From Tigriopus japonicus (Eukaryota > Arthropoda > Copepoda > Harpacticoida > Harpacticidae), in NCBI GenBank assembly GCA_010645155.1, contig CM021322.1:4722073-4786072 (forward strand): a stretch of 64,000 bases of DNA, given 5' to 3'. The translations under genes were made by a program, and so were the position numbers. The notes beneath the pieces were generated by a model. The model saw nothing but the letters and a program-made list of their open reading frames with translations, was not told where the DNA came from and made no database searches. This document shows, in pieces, positions 40,301-51,300 of this stretch. Numbering within the stretch: the first letter of the stretch is position 1; each line of letters begins with the position of its first letter.

Positions 40301-43300
40301 ACGGATAGAAAATGCGAGAGATTGATTAGTCAAGCATACTCAAAGCTGGAACATACTGAAACCGCTTCGGGAACATGTGTGCAGCGGACTCCCAATGGAC
40401 GTGATGATTTGGAGATTTCTGGTTTGATGATTTTTACCCTTGCTTTCAATTCGTATCTTACATACAAGTGGTTCATTATTTGAATGAAACGGGCCGATCT
40501 AAAAAGGTGATACTGTCACCTTTGATGTGGATGAGGTCAAATCTCCAAAGACGAACTAATCGGTTTCTGAGACAACAACGAAACAATCCTGAAATACCTG
40601 CATGCAATTAACGATTTGTACGTCTCCACCTATGCTCTGAATCCTTGATAGGTAGTCCCGTTGATGTTTTCGTCTTTATTTCTTACATGGTATCCTATTC
40701 TTTTTTTAATGTTAATGTTGACTTGAACTAACTATTTAATTTCCCTTTATTTTGAGCCCTGAAACGAATCGAGTGTGCCCATGTTCGATCATGCAGAACA
40801 ATCATGCCTGCTAATTAATGTCACCCGACGTTGTTGTTCAATATTCTAGTGTTCACAACTCTTCGGGCTCGAATTCTCACGGTGGGCCTAATCGTGGCAA
40901 GCATCGCATACTGGTGAGGACGTGCAATGGATTGGAACTCCGGGAGCCACCCTACCAGAGGGACCAAAACCTTCCCCCGTATCCACCCGTGCCTTCGTCA
41001 TCTTTCAAACACATGAACTCCACCTCCGCTTCGGTGGGCGTTCCGACGTACAAACTGCACAAAGCCTCCTCCCTGGATTACATGGGTCAATCCACGGACG
41101 TGAACAGCCCCTTGTTGGGCACGGACGAGGACTTGCTCCAAAATAGCCCGGAATTCCCTCCTCGAGCCAAGTCATCCTTAAGCCATAACAGTGTTCAGAG
41201 TCAGCATAGTTTCCGCTCCATGAGGGCTCCTGGAGGGGTTGGTGCTAATGAAAACTCCCAAGCCAAAAGGTAACAAACCACATCACAGCCATAATAGAAT
41301 GAATAGCCTTAGGATTTCAATGAAGGGCCAGGTTGAATGGAACGAGATCATGGCCAGGGTAGCGATGGGTAGCTGTTGTGCGTACTTGGAATCTAGACCT
41401 TTGAGTACTTGCGGCAACAGCCTGAAACTTGTGACATTCGCTTGGGCAATCTGAGAATCAAGGTAAATCTAGCTACTGGCACTTGGAAGTCCCCGGGCAC
41501 TTTTCGTGTCGCGTGTCCTCCCATGAATAAACCATGAGAAATAGACAGTGTGTCCAAGAGTTAGTTGGACAGTTGTTCCACACAATATTCTTACTTGCTC
41601 TTTCAATCTGTTGCGGCAAGATTAGAAGGGCTATGCTAAAGAAAAGTTATTGCTTTACCCCCGTAACCCTTGGTGTGGATCAAGTTTTGATCGAGTTGGA
41701 TGTTTCAGAACTTTCCCATTTTCTATCTCTTGGTACGTACGTTTTTCTTAGCCGATACTTCAATTTCTTGTTGGCCTTGATTTTAGACGTCACAATGGGC
41801 TGATGACTCCTCTGGAAGAGGCAGCCCAATATTCTGGCAGTTGCCAAATCCATGGCAATGCCCCTCGGTCTCGTTACGATGGCTACCATCAATCTTTCGG
41901 GGGTGGTCATACGTCGGGTTCTCAAAGTGGCTTCCATTCCAATAAAGCCTCTGCCACTCATCTCAAAATATCTGGAGGAAGAGCGGGAGGTGGGTGCGCA
42001 CAAGGGAACCGAGTGGGAAATGATGATGGCGGCGGCCAAGGAAGCAATTGTGAGCCCGAGGCACCCCTCTTTACACAATACCAACCTCATCTCATGTGTC
42101 CTGAAGTCAGCAAAGCTCTCTCGGGAGTCATGCTAATCGCAGAACAAAAGAAGAGATTGGAAGAAAGTACAAAGGTAAGATGAGCATTACTTCAGATGTC
42201 GTGTGCGAACTACGAACAGTATACGAGCATCATATAACATAGATGTAGATTGTAGTACATTAGCAGTATATATAACAGATTCGTAGAGACAAGGAATATG
42301 CTTGAACATAACCTCTAAACAAGTTTCCATGTTGTTTTGCACACATCTTTCGCATTCAATGAAGTTGCGATGATGGTGAAAGCTCGGTGTAACTTGGCAC
42401 CAAAAGAGTGTGATAAAAGTCGAAGGACACTAGGAACACCTCGAAAGCTCTCCTCCCTTCATTTTGATTCAAAACTTGTACCCAAGCTCGAAGTCTAAAG
42501 TTTCTTCGTCTTGACAAGATGATGGCAACTGGTTCTCAAACCCGACTATGTTGGTTGTTTTCGTCTAACACATTGCGCCTCCTGATCTCAGGGGATGATG
42601 TGAAGTGAGGGAGAGATTGTCCTTCCTTTCTTCCCTCCTCCCTCATGGCTGAGGTGGCTTGTTCCGTTAACGGTGGACAAAATAATTTCTAGGGAAAAAA
42701 ACTTAGCTCAGGCCAAAAATCAGGAACTAAAACAGCTTTCCAAACAAGAGTTTAAAAAGAATCAATCAAAAGGAAAAACCTCAATTTTTGGAATGCTGTT
42801 ATTAACAACGTCTACATTTTTAACTGCAGTAGATTATCTTTCCACAAACGTTAGACCACCAGCTTTCAAAGCTCGGATGTTAAGTGCTCTATTTCAAAGT
42901 GCTCGATTATATCAAAGTATAGTAAAAATAGTCATGCTCAAGTGTAGTTTTAGTGCAACAGCTGCCTTTTAAACACAGTCCTTAAAGCAGTACTTTAGAA
43001 ATGGGGGAAAATGGAAAAGGTGCATTCTACGGTTAGTTTGCTGAAGTATTCAAATTGGCATAGAAGAAGACCAATCTGAGAGGGTGAATGCAAAGTACCC
43101 AATTTATTGGGATATCCTTCAATTTCGATTCTTTTCTTTTATTCTGCATTGACATGCCATTTTCTTCTGTTTTTTAAACAATTAAACCGCTCCTCATAAT
43201 GCTCACATAATCGCTTTTGGTACGAAACGCGTCGGCTCCATTGTCTGCTTCATTATTTGTAGGTTATCGAAGATTGGAAATATGTGGCCATGGTTCTGGA

Positions 43301-43463
43301 CCGACTTTTCCTGTGGATCTTCACTGTGGCTGTGTTGGTGGGAACAGCCGGTATCATATTGCAAGCTCCGACTCTTTATGATGACCGAGAACCACTCGAT
43401 GTCAAAATATCCGAGATTGGACTGGCCACTGCTCGACCAATGGCTGGAGTCAACAAAATGTGA
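25395..43463 (+). CDS. nicotinic acetylcholine receptor alpha subunit (insect alpha1-4-like)
   Basis: Ten exons splice in frame to 834 residues: 25395-25643, 28895-29049, 30209-30389, 31653-31937, 33267-33403, 34554-34700, 36254-36595, 40850-41269, 41787-42174 and 43263-43463. This is a pentameric ligand-gated cation channel subunit of cholinergic synapses. Seen: a hydrophobic signal segment in exon 1; the Cys-loop C168-C182 (YFPFDEQT between); loop [11 protein letters not shown]; loop B W189; loop D WVEQYW; and the vicinal cysteines C241-C242 in [11 protein letters not shown], which define an alpha subunit. M1 is about 259-284, M2 begins after GEK290, M3 about 316-345 and M4 about 780-802. 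Possible N-glycosylation sites are NVS in exon 1 and N252. The M3-M4 loop of about 430 residues contains a poly-Ala tract and Ser/Pro-rich sequence. Start: the ATG at 25395, ahead of a good signal segment. The exact subtype is not decided; the long loop recalls Drosophila alpha3. Confidence 0.95.
25644..28894 (+). other. intron 1 of the nAChR alpha gene
   Basis: A 3.25-kb intron between the signal/N-terminal exon and the exon with loop D. It contains a 20-bp minisatellite at 26461-26530. No additional coding exon was recognised. Confidence 0.8.
26461..26530. repeat. 20-bp minisatellite, 3.5 units
   Basis: Units start at 26461, 26481, 26501 and 26521 with an exact 20-base period. The first is CCCTACAACTTACTGTATTT; later units diverge gradually and the last is partial. 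Confidence 0.85.
29641..29669. repeat. TAC microsatellite in an nAChR intron
   Basis: Pure TAC trinucleotide run of more than nine units between exons 2 and 3. Confidence 0.95.
30766..30789. repeat. GGTT microsatellite
   Basis: Tandem TTGG tetranucleotides in the nAChR intron after exon 3. Confidence 0.9.
31465..31505. repeat. CTTT tract
   Basis: Pyrimidine tetranucleotide run about 150 bases before nAChR exon 4. Confidence 0.85.
36002..36078. repeat. CAT/CTT trinucleotide tract
   Basis: Degenerate ATC and TTC trinucleotide run in the intron before nAChR exon 7. Confidence 0.9.
36596..40849 (+). other. large intron inside the nAChR cytoplasmic-loop region
   Basis: A 4.25-kb intron between loop exons 7 and 8. 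The phase (CG|T giving Arg) is continuous across it. It contains the second foldback element (37889-38350) and short CCCGTAAATA-like tandem words near 38596-38630. No further exon is recognised. Confidence 0.75.
37889..38350. mobile_element. foldback element with long terminal inverted repeats (copy B)
   Basis: This is the second copy of the element at 604-1228. It shares GGGAGGCTAAC, ATTTCCAGTTGGA, TCAAAAGTTATGCTCTCTC and the palindromic centre TGGTAATTGTTTTACCACA. It is shorter because it lacks the nested MITE. It sits in an intron of the receptor gene. Confidence 0.8.
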
Positions 43464-43470
43464 ACCACTC

Positions 43471-43492
43471 CAACCAACCAACCAACCAACCA
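43471..43492. repeat. CCAA microsatellite directly after the nAChR stop codon
   Basis: ACCA/CCAA tetranucleotide run starting eight bases after the TGA, in the presumed 3' UTR. Confidence 0.9.
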
Positions 43493-43645
43493 AAGAAGCC
43501 CACCCACAGTGCTAGTAGAGAGTCGTTTCCATATTGGCCTTGACGACTTTCTACTCCCCAAAGGCATTTACGCAACACAATGGTATTGGAATGTTTGAAA
43601 TCACCATCTGCACATTTATTATTTATCAAGTCATCCTCATGGTTA

Positions 43646-43730
43646 TGATGATGATGATAATAATAATAATGAAAACGATAATAACAATAATAGTAATAGT
43701 AATAACAACAATGATGATAACATATGAATA
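43646..43730. repeat. GATGAT/ATAATA trinucleotide tract
   Basis: Degenerate ATG and ATA trinucleotide run in the presumed 3' UTR of the receptor. Confidence 0.8.
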
Positions 43731-43932
43731 TTGAAATGATCACCAGAATACGGCCAAAGAGAAGATGAAAACACTACTTACTGTCGACGGAAACACACCC
43801 CTACTCTTGACTTTGGCACTGAAACAAGATTTCAAGTTTAGCCAGCCAGAGAGACAACGAACGAACTATTTCTTCTACTCACATAAATGTTGCAAGATGT
43901 GTCCTCTCAGTGATGGTTTTATAGTTTTGATC

Positions 43933-43938
43933 AATAAA
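43933..43938 (+). promoter_or_regulatory. candidate poly(A) signal of the nAChR gene
   Basis: AATAAA about 470 bases after the stop codon at 43463; the first canonical signal I see downstream. Confidence 0.4.
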
Positions 43939-44609
43939 ACCACATTTTTAACGATGATACGGCCTCGACAAGTTTGCTTTATTTTGTTCATATGACATCC
44001 TCTCATAAGTTGCCCTTTGAAAAATTTCCTTTTGAAAAATGGGCGAGGTATTACGATCACCAGGAACTACATACACCATAAAGAACCGACGTGCTAAGTT
44101 ATCGTCTCAGAGCAAAGACAGCTTTTTGAGTTCCACAAATCCAGCTCGTGTATATTAGTGGAAGAGGATTACTCTTAGGTAATATAATTTGCTCGCAATT
44201 TTCTTCTTGATGCTCTCAACCACTTCCCTAGCTTGCATAGCTGAAATGTTCTTTAGCGGTATTGCCACTCTTGATCCCTTCCAACAGTATATATCGTGGT
44301 TCATTTTGTCATGACTCATGAGATTCTCCCTAAGAGGATTAATCTCAAGTGCCAAGCAAGACCTCGAGGTAAGAAGTCCAGGAAAGTTTGGCTGTGTCGA
44401 TGTCAAACAGTCAAACGTTAGGATACCAGGATATCATGTTCTGCCATGATAGGGCAACTTATTAGCTTCAGGCACCTTGCCTGAAGATCTTTTGTAAGAA
44501 ATACATAAGGTCGCATTATATTGACATTGACACTAATACCCAAGGCTTGGCTCTTCCATGGCAGCAGATCAGTTTCATGATGAACTATGTCGAGTTTCCA
44601 AAGTGTTTG

Positions 44610-44781
44610 NNNNNNNNNNNNNNNNNNNNNNNNNNNNNNNNNNNNNNNNNNNNNNNNNNNNNNNNNNNNNNNNNNNNNNNNNNNNNNNNNNNNNNNNNNN
44701 NNNNNNNNNNNNNNNNNNNNNNNNNNNNNNNNNNNNNNNNNNNNNNNNNNNNNNNNNNNNNNNNNNNNNNNNNNNNNNNNN
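44610..44781. other. assembly gap (172 N)
   Basis: A run of N. The sequence before it (from about 44573) is nearly the same as the right arm of the palindrome that follows, so the gap lies in inverted or repeated DNA. Confidence 0.98.
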
Positions 44782-44817
44782 TGGACAAAATGTCCAAAAA
44801 TCAAATGCCCACCCTGA

Positions 44818-44922
44818 CTGTGGAAACTAAACTTTTAGCCAAACACTTTGGAAGCTCGACATAGTTCATGATGAACTATGTCGAGCTTCCAAAGTGTTTG
44901 GCTAAAAGTTTAGTTTCCACAG
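44818..44922. repeat. perfect 105-bp palindrome beside the assembly gap
   Basis: Two 52-base arms around a single G at 44870 are exact reverse complements, from CTGTGGAAACTAAAC to GTTTAGTTTCCACAG. Part of the same arm (TTCATGATGAACTATGTCGAG) recurs at 44573 just before the N run. It may be the tip of a foldback transposon or an inverted assembly artefact. Confidence 0.9.
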
Positions 44923-46660
44923 TGCATGTGCACATGTTCCAATTTGGAGTGACATAATGAATGGATGACCAGCTGCTGGATCTGTTGACAGTTTGGCAAC
45001 GAGCCCGATAAATTAATGGAATTAAGCATTGATGAGGAAATGTAGATCATCATCCGACGGTGAAAATGCTGTGTTCCTTTAAGGATTACTAAACGAGCAT
45101 CAACCAATGCAATGTTGTGCGTGCGCACAATGTCAAATATGTGTATTCAACCAAGCAAGGTCTCAATTATCGCCGTTCCAAAACATTTGAGGTGTCAGTT
45201 GATAAGATTAACAGATTCAATTACATGGAGATTTTGGAGCACACCTGTTTCATTCCATCAGTAGCCGTCGGTCTCAAAGTACGTACCTACATTGTTCTAT
45301 ACTTCAAACTAGAATTCCAAATCTCTGGAATGGCAAGCTCGTTCAAGCCCGAAAACGAGATTTCTGAAGCGAAACGCTCCGCCTTGCACTTACAGTGCAG
45401 GGTTGTCACGAATTAGAGTGTCTTACCAAACAAAGAATAATTCCTGGGTGCATATAAATATCGATTGCTTTGACATGTTGAGTTTAAACTTTTGAAAGGG
45501 TAGTTGAATGCTGCGCTTGATGTGCGTGATTGCGAATGGAAAGACGTGGACGAGGCTTACAGCCAGCTCACTCTTTGCGCACATGTGAAGAGACTAAAAC
45601 TTGGAAAAAAACGTTGCTTTTAACACTTCAGTTCAAAAACATTGAGTTTTGTTGCTTCCAGAGTGCATTAATGCACTAGTCAGGCTTGTCCACAAATATC
45701 GTCCATAAAAGAGCACGACATGCCCAAAATGGGCAAAATGGGCTATGGGTAAAAAAGCACAACTATCAATAAAATGGTAAAAATAAAGCACTAGGAAAAG
45801 CCTATTTTAGCACACAAACAAACTTCATCTTTTCGGTTTGTCTTATCTCATGTAACCGTCAAAGTTCAAGGGGTGCTGATTCGTGGCAACCCTTTACGTA
45901 TGTAATAACATGGTAAAACGAGCATCTTCCCGAAATTTGACAAATGGTAGTTTCAAGTGGGCGCTGAATGCCGGGCCCTACCTTAGCTTCCATAAAATGA
46001 ATTCTGCCTGAACTCTGAACAATTTGTTTCTCAAGTGTGAAACCTAAATAGCATCCCAGCCTTAAAGATGAATCAGGATCCCCAGACTTGGGAAGAAGCC
46101 ACCAGTGCTACTTGAATTTAGAAAGATGACATTGGAATCAAATCTCTATTCAAGTCATTTAACGGAAAGTGCACAATATTTTATGGACCGTGAACCGTGA
46201 ACATGTTTATAACCTTATTGATATGAACCTCTTTGATACTTCATTTAGAACAAAGCTCAAGAATGACCCCAACGGAACATTTCTTCTAAAAACTTCTCGA
46301 GTGCCATGAACTGTAAGGAGAAAAGGTTTTATTTATCTTTTTACAACTTTTTGTTTACATTTGATCTCTTAAAGATTTCAGCACGGTTACCCGTGGTCGC
46401 CATCATTTTTGACCATTTCAGGCTGGAAGCTCCAACGGATTTTTTTTTTAATTTGAGCCTCTTTTTCGTTAAATGATCAAGTGTTTCAAGAAATAGACAA
46501 GGTTTGTATACTTCTTTAAAAATGAGTCAATTTGTCTAGTTCTAGGTTACTGGGATCATTTTACGGAAATGTGTCACAATAATCCTTTCATCAAAAGCAT
46601 CAAAGATGAGCCCACACCAATTTCACCAAAAAGAATTTTGTTCAACTCAAGGATCTAAAC
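44923..46660. other. intergenic, no gene supported
   Basis: AT-rich sequence between the palindrome and the hAT element. The longest plus-strand frame (45117-45416) has no recognisable motif, and I could not place it in a splice model. Confidence 0.4.
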
Positions 46661-46886
46661 CAGGGGTCGGCAACCGTTTGTAGGTCAAGGCCCACGAATT
46701 TGACTACCTGTTGTCAAGGGCCCAACAAACAGACATAGGGGTCCAGGGGGCCCACAAATTAACGATCAAAGAGCTTTTGACCCACGTGTAAAGTAGTATG
46801 GATGGCTCGCGGACCCACTATTTTGGATTTTCTCCATAGCGCCTGGGCCCACATGTGGGCCACGGCCCACCGGTTGCCGACCCCTG
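46661..46886. mobile_element. hAT-type MITE, 226 bp, intact 8-bp target-site duplication
   Basis: Ends are CAGGGGTCGGCAACC and its inverse GGTTGCCGACCCCTG. The flanking octamers are both ATCTAAAC (46653-46660 and 46887-46894). The interior is rich in GGCCCAC words and has no transposase frame. Confidence 0.92.
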
Positions 46887-46894
46887 ATCTAAAC

Positions 46895-48305
46895 CCTCAA
46901 TTTCTAGGCCTAGAGAGACAGTCTGCCTTGGATTATTTCGTTCCCGATTTTTCAAATTCCAAGGAACTGGGTCAATTTTTAGTTATCCCTCTCTCAATGC
47001 TTTGCCTGCCAAATTTTAAGTGTTGTAAAATCCCGGAGAATCTTTGAATTCGTCTTTTAGTCCCAGCTTTCTCCGAATTTAATTTTAGCCTGTGGAACGA
47101 TGAAGAGGAAATCATAACACAACCCTGGACTCTTAACCATCTTTTGCATGAGAAATATGTTCGGCGTGTGTAAAGTTTGGAAACCTTCCTTCAGGCCAAA
47201 CGAAATAATCAAGTGGCATCTTTGCTTACAAATGCGTGTTTTTCTTTTTTGCTTCCACTTGAAGAACGATTATCTTCACCGCTCACGAACTAGCCTGCCA
47301 CACAACGCTAGGAACATCTCCGAATGTCGTCTAATTTTCATATGGTAGCTGAAAAATAGGAAGGCTCTCGGCCTATCACTACAGTTTTGTCTCCAACGTG
47401 CCCCAACGCCCAGGCGGGAGAGGTAAATTGCATAAAAATCTCATAAAACCATGAAAAATGTCGGCAAATGGGTGCCATCATCCTTCCTTGTCCTTCCTCC
47501 GTCTTTCCCTGCACAAACACTCTTTACTTCTTTGTTACTCCCTCTTTCTTGGTCTGATCCAGACCATATTCTTAAGGATAACCAAGGGACAGGTCATTGG
47601 AATAGATCCCCCAAAGCCTCAGAGAAATTATGGTTTATTTTTGTGAAGGATATGGGCCACTACTGGGTGGCCCAAAGTGGTGCTTTAAAGCAACCAGTGG
47701 AATATTTACCATCAGTGTTAGCCGGTGAAGCATTTGGTATGGTATATGAGTTTCAAAAGAGCTTACCAGAATACGTTGATTCTACACAAAAAAGGCTAAT
47801 ACTGTAGAAAATATGCTCGTTTTTGCTAGCTGCTGTTGAACGCTTCACATTTGAAATCACTTCATGAAAAGTATTTTGTTGACTTTGATATAATAAATCT
47901 TTGTTTTCAAGGACCTTCGAGTTGGAGAGTACATGATAGAATTGAAATCGGACTTTGATATAAATGATGATGACGACTTGACATTCCCAACAACAAATCC
48001 TTTTGTGACGTCCGCATCAAAAAGATAGATAGACGAAGCTGAAATAGGCAGGCAAAGAGGTTAGCAAGCGAGGGCAAGGACACGAAAGAAAAGGTGGCAA
48101 TCAAGTGCGGAACAAAAAATGTTGTAATGGTTTTCTTGATGGAAGATGGTTCTTCGGGTGGCTGATCATTGGGCGATGGTTCTGTTCGTATACTAGATCA
48201 AGCTGCCTCAGATGCGGAACGCGAATGAGGTGGAGGATTGCATTCCCCTTCAGCAGGAAGTTTTCGATGGCCCGTGTCCTTGAAGGGTGATTTGTCTCTT
48301 CCACT
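46895..48305. other. intergenic, no gene supported
   Basis: Lies between the hAT element and the last exon of the minus-strand coiled-coil gene. It must hold that gene's 3' UTR, but I see no canonical AATAAA on the minus strand close to the stop at 48306. Confidence 0.4.
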
Positions 48306-51300
48306 TCACTTCACGGGCAGCCGCTCTAAGGTTATGAGCTCCACGTTGTTCGGTGCCTAAGTGAGTTAAAAACATCGGAATATTGTTAATGGCTTGTACG
48401 TATCATGATGGTGAATGTAGTGATTAGAATGGTCGTTCCAGCTCTTCGATAACTAATCCTAATGCTAATGTTAGTGAAGCCATGAAGAACACGCCTCCAA
48501 AGCGGATGGTTAGAAAGAAGATTTATGGCAAGTGAAATTGCAACGTTAATCATGCATTGAAGAATTGCCATGTCAGTGGTAGAGAGAGAGAGAGAGATAG
48601 AAAGAGAGGATAGAGGAGATGGGTGCGCGAAGAGGTGGTAGTAGAGGAGAGGGAGGGGGAGCAGGAGCAGGAGCAGGAGGCGGGAGGCGGCACGAGAGCG
48701 ACTGTATGTTCCGTGGATTAGTGCCGTACCACGGTATCGGGACAAGAACCGAACGAACGACTTTGAACGAGAATCGAGAACGGTTTCGACTGGTGCTTTT
48801 GCTACTCTTATATTACGAGTACTCTCATCGCTAGTTCTGCTATCACTACGTAGTCTCGTGAGCTCATCTCCCTCGCTTTACTTTCTATCCTTTCGTTCTC
48901 TCTTTCCTCTCGGAACTCACTCACATCCAGAGGAGTTTCAAGATGATCGCACCAGGCAAGAAACTCTCTTCGTTGGAAAAAAGAAGAAGAAGGGGAAAAA
49001 TAGATAATGATGGATTGATCTCTTTGATGGTGGCACTGCACTAAATGAAACTGCAGACAAAGCACTCGATAGATGTTCGTTCTTCGGCAAAGGGGAAAGT
49101 AAGCTCGCAAGAGCACCTCTTTTTCTTTTTGTCAGACCGAGGAGTCGACCTTCGTCAATTCTCCAAGGTTCCATTTTGTCATCTCTCAACTTTGGGCCGA
49201 ATTGAAGGCAGCTATCTCACTCTGGTGGCTTGTTGGGGTACTTTTATTCCTATCAAGGCTGGTATCAACATTTGATACTATCACTCTCATGTGTAGGTGA
49301 CAAATTGGGCAAGTCATTGCTCCAAATTGTATGGTCGTAACGTTGTCAGTTCTCTCTACTACTGTACTATGTACTATGTAGTATGTACGACCTACCTTAT
49401 TCAGCTCAGGATAATGAAGAATCTTCATGAGGTTTTCTTTTTGGTTCCTTCCGTCCCTGGGGGCGCCATATCCGGGTTTTCCCCAGAACCGCTCCCAAGA
49501 CTCGAAATGGCGCTTTTGCTCCTCTTGCTCGTCTTTATGGCGCTGCTGCACCCCTTGCTCGCGAACTTGAACTTGGGTGTGGAGCGTGTCAAAGTACTGT
49601 CGTTTCTCCTCAAGATTGCGATTGGAATTCATCAAATCGGGTCTACTGCAACCGCGTCAAGGAAAAACGACGCTCAGACATGAGAGTGCAATTGACAGTA
49701 ATTGGATAAGATCATTCAAAGGCCGAAGACATAAAAGTAAAATCAAGCAATCCAACTTACTTTTTGGAGTCAATGAGTTGCGTGACATCTGTGCTTGGGA
49801 AGCCATGGTTCATCAAATATCCGGTGTTGGGATCCTTCCTGGGTTTGCCCGTGGCTTTTTCCTTCAAAAGAGGAACGAGTTCAACACCAACCTGGTGAAT
49901 AGATCCAGAAAAGGCAAGAAAGAAGCAAGAGAAAAAGATGAGAAAGGATAGAGCAATTCGTAGAAATGGAGGGAAATGGAGAAGTGAGATGCCAAAAAGG
50001 CACTAAACCGATCTGTGCCTTGTATGAATGTGTACAAAAAGTAGAACATTTCCTTTCATTCAATCAACCAATGGCATTGCATTGGGCTCAAAAGAGAGTT
50101 GATCGAATAACCAAGTGCTTCTGCCATTAATTGAGGAACAAACTACAAAAGAAGGACACTCAAATCCAAGACAGCTCCAAGATTCATATATGCATGGGGA
50201 TCATCCATATCCACACTATACACTGCCCAAGGTCACAGAGAGACCTCAGCTAACCCCATCCCACCCAACTGGCTTAATCCCATAAAATCGGCATCATCGT
50301 CAATTTCGCAGCCCACAAACTTTAAGAGAACGACAAGCAATTCCCTCTTTCGCCCGCTCAGCTCAATTCTATTCACTTGTCTCGACGTCCACACGTCATT
50401 GATTCAATAAAATCTTCGTTGAAATCGAGCTTGGCAAGCCATCTCTCTCCCCTTCAACTCTGACATTGTTGACTGACTGGCGTCGTCCTTGCATTAACGA
50501 TTCACTGTGGAAATTTTATGGTCACGATTTTCTTAGGGTGGCCGTTGAACGTGGCTCTCTATTACTCGTCAGGATTGATTAAACTTCAAAAGAGCACAAC
50601 ACTCTAATGCCATCCCAACCATCATATTCGTCCAAGACTCGTGAGCAAATGGCGAGCTTACTAGATAGTGGAAGTGCCCGGTATGGTACCACGTACAGTA
50701 CTATGTATGTGCAGTTCATTGAGGATGCGGATTAGATTTCCGATATTGCTAGTTGGCGGTGTTTGCATACCATCATGCTGTCCTCTTCGCACTCACATGC
50801 ATCACATGGGTTCGTGGTCTAACGCTTCAAAATATGGGCCAAGTAATCTCAAAGGTTGGAAAACAGATGTTTGGGTACAGATCAACGCCCGCCGTAATTA
50901 CGCTACACTCAAGAAGGGAAATGTTACCCCTGCGGGACACTCACTCACTGAGCGCATCCATTTTGCAAGCAACAAAATGGGATATGAGCAAATCATTTCC
51001 GGATGAAGAGGCTACATTTTCGAAAGAAAGAGAGAGGACAAAAAAAGAACTCTTTGGTGCAAGGGACGGACGAAAGTGACATCATGCAGAAAGAGGATAT
51101 TCGTTGATCCAGTTAGCCTACATTATTATTGATCTCTTGGTGCTCTTCGTCGCGTCGTTGTCGCACCTCCTCGATCTCTTTTTTCATATCTTCGGCCTCG
51201 TGGTGGCGGATATTGTAGTTCCTCTTCCGTGGATCCGCTGAGCCACACCAACCCTAAGCAAGGAAAATAGAGTGTTGAGTTAGAACATGGACGACGTTAC

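Noticed and set aside
44418..44864. Several frames running through the N gap
   Set aside because: Most of their length is N, and they start in repeated or palindromic sequence.
48101..48304. 67-residue minus-strand frame after the last coiled-coil exon
   Set aside because: It does not connect in phase with the exon ending at 49396; the phase-0 reading stops at 48306.
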